Shown piece after piece: positions 41,862-44,010 of a stretch of DNA of 44,010 nucleotides. Where the stretch lies: contig JAADHR010000047.1 of assembly GCA_013151735.1 (NCBI GenBank), forward strand, positions 11,569 to 55,578, given 5' to 3'. The notes beneath the pieces were generated by a model, which saw only the letters and a list, made by a program, of their open reading frames with translations, searched no databases and had not been told where the DNA came from. The first letter of the stretch is position 1; each line of letters opens with the position of its first letter. The stretch comes from Calditrichota bacterium (GTDB lineage Bacteria; Zhuqueibacterota; JdFR-76; BMS3Abin05). The translations under genes were made by a program, and so were the position numbers.

Positions 41862-43742
41862 ATGTGCGGGATTTGCGGCGTTTCTTTCCACGATAAACAT
41901 GTTCCCGAGCCCCTGGTAAAAGCAATGTGCGACACCATCACGCATCGTGGCCCGGATGAAGCAGGTTATTTTGCTCACGATAATTTCGGGATGGGCATGC
42001 GCCGGCTGAGTATTATCGATTTAAGCACCGGCACGCAGCCCATTTACAACGAAGATCATTCCCTGGCCATTGTGTTTAACGGTGAGATTTACAATTTCAA
42101 GACCCTTCGCGACACGCTGCAGGCAAAGGGGCACAAATTCTACACCAATACCGACACGGAAGCGATCGTTCACGCGTACGAGGAATACGGAGAAGACAGT
42201 CCGGTCCATTTGAACGGCATGTTCGCCTATTCGATTTTTGATCAAAAGAAGAAGAAACTCTTCCTGGTTCGTGACCGGGTCGGGATTAAGCCGCTTTATT
42301 ATTACTGGGATGGAAAAACATTCGCGTACGGCTCGGAAATCAAGACGATTCTCGAAGTCCCCGGCATTGACCGTACCATTGATGTGGAGGCGCTCAATCA
42401 TTTTCTGACCTTTGAGTACATTTCCTCCCCCGAAAGCATCTTCAAAAAAATTCGCAAACTTCCGCCGGGACACTGGCTGGTTTTTGAAAACGGTCAGATT
42501 GCTGTTCAAAAGTACTGGGATATTCCCTTCACCGAAGAATTTTGCTCCGAAGAGGAAGCCAAAGAGGAACTCCGCTCGCTCATGTCCGATTCCGTCAACC
42601 TTCGGTTGATCAGCGATGTGCCGCTGGGAGCCTTTTTGAGCGGCGGCATCGATTCCAGCACCATTGTGGGGCTCATGGCGGGGCACATGAATCAACCCGT
42701 GAAATCCTTTTCCATCGGATTTGAGGATTCCTCGTACAACGAGCTGGAGTATGCCCGCACCGTGGCCAAAGCCTTTCAAACCGAACACAAAGAATTCATC
42801 ATTCAACCGGATGCCGTTTCAATGGTGGAAAAGCTCATCTACCATCTGGATGAGCCCTTCGGCGATTTCTCCATTTTCCCGACGTACCTGGTTTCCAAAA
42901 TGGCGCGGGAACACGTGACGGTCATTCTGTCGGGCGACGGCGGTGATGAGCTCTTCGGTGGGTACGACACCTACATCGCAGACAAGATGGCGCGCACGTA
43001 CCGGCAAATTCCCGGATTTATTCGAAAAGGATTGGTGGAACCCTTCGCACGGGCACTGCCTCCCACATCCCAGAAAAAGGGCCTCATCAACAAAATCAAG
43101 CGATTCACGGAAGGCGCGGCCTACCCGGATGACCTCCAGCACGTGCGCTGGATGATTTTTCTCTCCGATGTGGACCGGGCACGGCTGTTTTTGCCGGAAC
43201 ATGCGGAAAAATTCGGGGATGGTGCCACGTTTCAATTTATGCGCGATTATTTTTCACAGGCTGCAACCAGTGACCGGCTCAATCAGCAGAGCTTTGTGGA
43301 TGTGAAAACCTACCTCGTGGACGACATTCTGGTAAAAGTCGACCGCATGAGCATGGCCACATCTCTCGAAGCGCGTGTGCCGTTTCTGGATCACCGGATT
43401 GTGGAATTCGCGTTTCGGGTGCCCGGGTCGCTCAAAATCAAAAATGGGGAAACGAAATACATTCTCAAAGAGACCATGCGGGATTTGCTTCCGGAGAAAA
43501 TTTTGACCCGGGATAAACAGGGATTCAGTATCCCCATCAAAAACTGGATTCGCAACGAACTGAGAGACATGATGCTGGATATCCTCTCGCCGGAAAAGAT
43601 TCGCCGGGAGGGATTTTTCCAGGTTGACTACATAAATCGTCTTGTGGATGAGCATCTGCGGGGCAAAGAAAATCACAGTCACCGGCTGTGGGCATTGATG
43701 ATGTTTGAATGGTGGTACGATTTGTACGGAAGGCAATCATGA
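41862..43742 (+). CDS. Glutamine-dependent amidotransferase, asparagine synthase (AsnB) family
   Basis: A 626-residue, two-domain enzyme. The N-terminal glutaminase begins with the nucleophile Cys2 in MCGICGV, followed by THRGPDEAGYF, GMGMRRLSIIDL and IVFNGEIYNF. The synthase domain has the ATP motif FLSGGIDSSTIVGLM, SGDGGDELFGGYDTY and TKYILKETMRDLLP near the end. The family makes asparagine, but copies inside polysaccharide loci may amidate sugar acids. The pairing with UDP-glucuronate supply and a methyltransferase gene overlapping by four bases makes this possible. The family call is firm; the substrate is inference. Confidence 0.93.
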   Translation: MCGICGVSFHDKHVPEPLVKAMCDTITHRGPDEAGYFAHDNFGMGMRRLSIIDLSTGTQPIYNEDHSLAIVFNGEIYNFKTLRDTLQAKGHKFYTNTDTEAIVHAYEEYGEDSPVHLNGMFAYSIFDQKKKKLFLVRDRVGIKPLYYYWDGKTFAYGSEIKTILEVPGIDRTIDVEALNHFLTFEYISSPESIFKKIRKLPPGHWLVFENGQIAVQKYWDIPFTEEFCSEEEAKEELRSLMSDSVNLRLISDVPLGAFLSGGIDSSTIVGLMAGHMNQPVKSFSIGFEDSSYNELEYARTVAKAFQTEHKEFIIQPDAVSMVEKLIYHLDEPFGDFSIFPTYLVSKMAREHVTVILSGDGGDELFGGYDTYIADKMARTYRQIPGFIRKGLVEPFARALPPTSQKKGLINKIKRFTEGAAYPDDLQHVRWMIFLSDVDRARLFLPEHAEKFGDGATFQFMRDYFSQAATSDRLNQQSFVDVKTYLVDDILVKVDRMSMATSLEARVPFLDHRIVEFAFRVPGSLKIKNGETKYILKETMRDLLPEKILTRDKQGFSIPIKNWIRNELRDMMLDILSPEKIRREGFFQVDYINRLVDEHLRGKENHSHRLWALMMFEWWYDLYGRQS

Positions 43743-44010
43743 CAAAAGAAACCGATACATTGAAAGTGGACATCGAGTCCCTGTCGCCAAAATTGCAGGA
43801 AATTCATCACTACTGGAACGATCACATTCACGATCTGGCCATTGCCAAACATCCGGTGGGAACGCTGGGCTTTTTTGACGATCTGGACGAATATCGATTC
43901 GATAAACTGAATTACCTGCCGCGTGTGGTGGACTTTTCGGCCTACAAGGGCAAAAAGCTGCTGGAAATCGGCTGTGGTGTGGGGATCGATCTGGTGCATT
44001 TTGCCGAACA
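43739..44010 (+). CDS. SAM-dependent methyltransferase, N-terminal part
   Basis: The first 90 codons of a gene running off the window. The ATG overlaps the amidotransferase stop by four bases. The N-terminal region (KLQEIHHYWNDHIHDLAIAK, RFDKLNYLPRVVDF) leads into motif I of class I methyltransferases, LLEIGCGVGIDLVHFA at about residues 75-90, which binds S-adenosylmethionine. In this context O- or N-methylation of a sugar or lipid-linked intermediate is likely. The catalytic half is not visible. Confidence 0.85.
   Translation, partial: MTKETDTLKVDIESLSPKLQEIHHYWNDHIHDLAIAKHPVGTLGFFDDLDEYRFDKLNYLPRVVDFSAYKGKKLLEIGCGVGIDLVHFAE

Noticed and set aside
42021-42806. 261-codon - strand frame opposite the AsnB-like gene
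   Set aside because: It lies fully inside a conserved enzyme gene and its translation is unlike any protein I know.

Overview
This window looks like the chromosome of an uncultivated member of the FCB superphylum, outside the well-known Bacteroidetes. Calditrichota or KSB1-like lineages would fit. The evidence is a SusC/SusD pair, a GWxTD-domain protein, small DUF5683- and DUF2279-like proteins, a folK-deoxynucleoside kinase pair, and an archaeal-looking prenyltransferase/ferredoxin/geranylgeranyl-reductase set. The lineage is an inference from gene content, because no rRNA is present. Every gene I can support is on the + strand. Many neighbours overlap by 4-8 bases, so long co-transcribed runs are likely.

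Layout. (1) 1-1.65 kb: the end of a SusC-like TonB receptor and a SusD-like lipoprotein, closed by a strong terminator. (2) 1.9-10.3 kb: a YciO-type protein, then folB, folK, a deoxynucleoside kinase, a small membrane protein, an MsbA-like ABC exporter, a GAF/HD-GYP protein with a winged-helix tail, RidA, a diacylglycerol-kinase-family enzyme and two small envelope proteins. (3) 10.4-17.4 kb: purF, then a UbiA-family prenyltransferase, a 2[4Fe-4S] ferredoxin missed by simple length cut-offs, a geranylgeranyl-reductase-family flavoprotein, a CDP-alcohol phosphatidyltransferase, ftsY and rimO. (4) 17.4-22.6 kb: a GWxTD protein, an LD-carboxypeptidase, purN, a VanX-like D-Ala-D-Ala dipeptidase, and a purH split by a 10-bp tandem duplication. 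(5) 22.7-29 kb: the cell-elongation set mreB-mreC-mreD-mrdA-rodA, then lgt. (6) 29-32.6 kb: a CpoB/YbgF-like lipoprotein, galT and glgA. (7) 32.8-44 kb: an exopolysaccharide locus headed by a STAS-HTH protein. It continues with a Wza-like export protein, a Wzz/BY-kinase, a UDP-sugar epimerase, an initiating sugar-phosphate transferase, UDP-glucose dehydrogenase, a glycosyltransferase, an AsnB-like amidotransferase and a methyltransferase cut by the window end.

How the parts work together. Most of the window serves the cell envelope: rod-shape peptidoglycan synthesis and turnover, lipoprotein lipidation, lipid headgroup chemistry and polysaccharide export. Purine and folate genes are interspersed. 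The most interesting point is the overlapping UbiA-ferredoxin-GGR cassette beside a CDP-alcohol phosphatidyltransferase. It matches the logic of archaeal ether-lipid synthesis and saturation, but sits in a bacterium with ordinary bacterial envelope genes. Other points are the purH frameshift with a visible mechanism, an HD-GYP gene with a strong in-frame internal start in front of its winged-helix domain, and a STAS-HTH fusion at the head of the polysaccharide locus.
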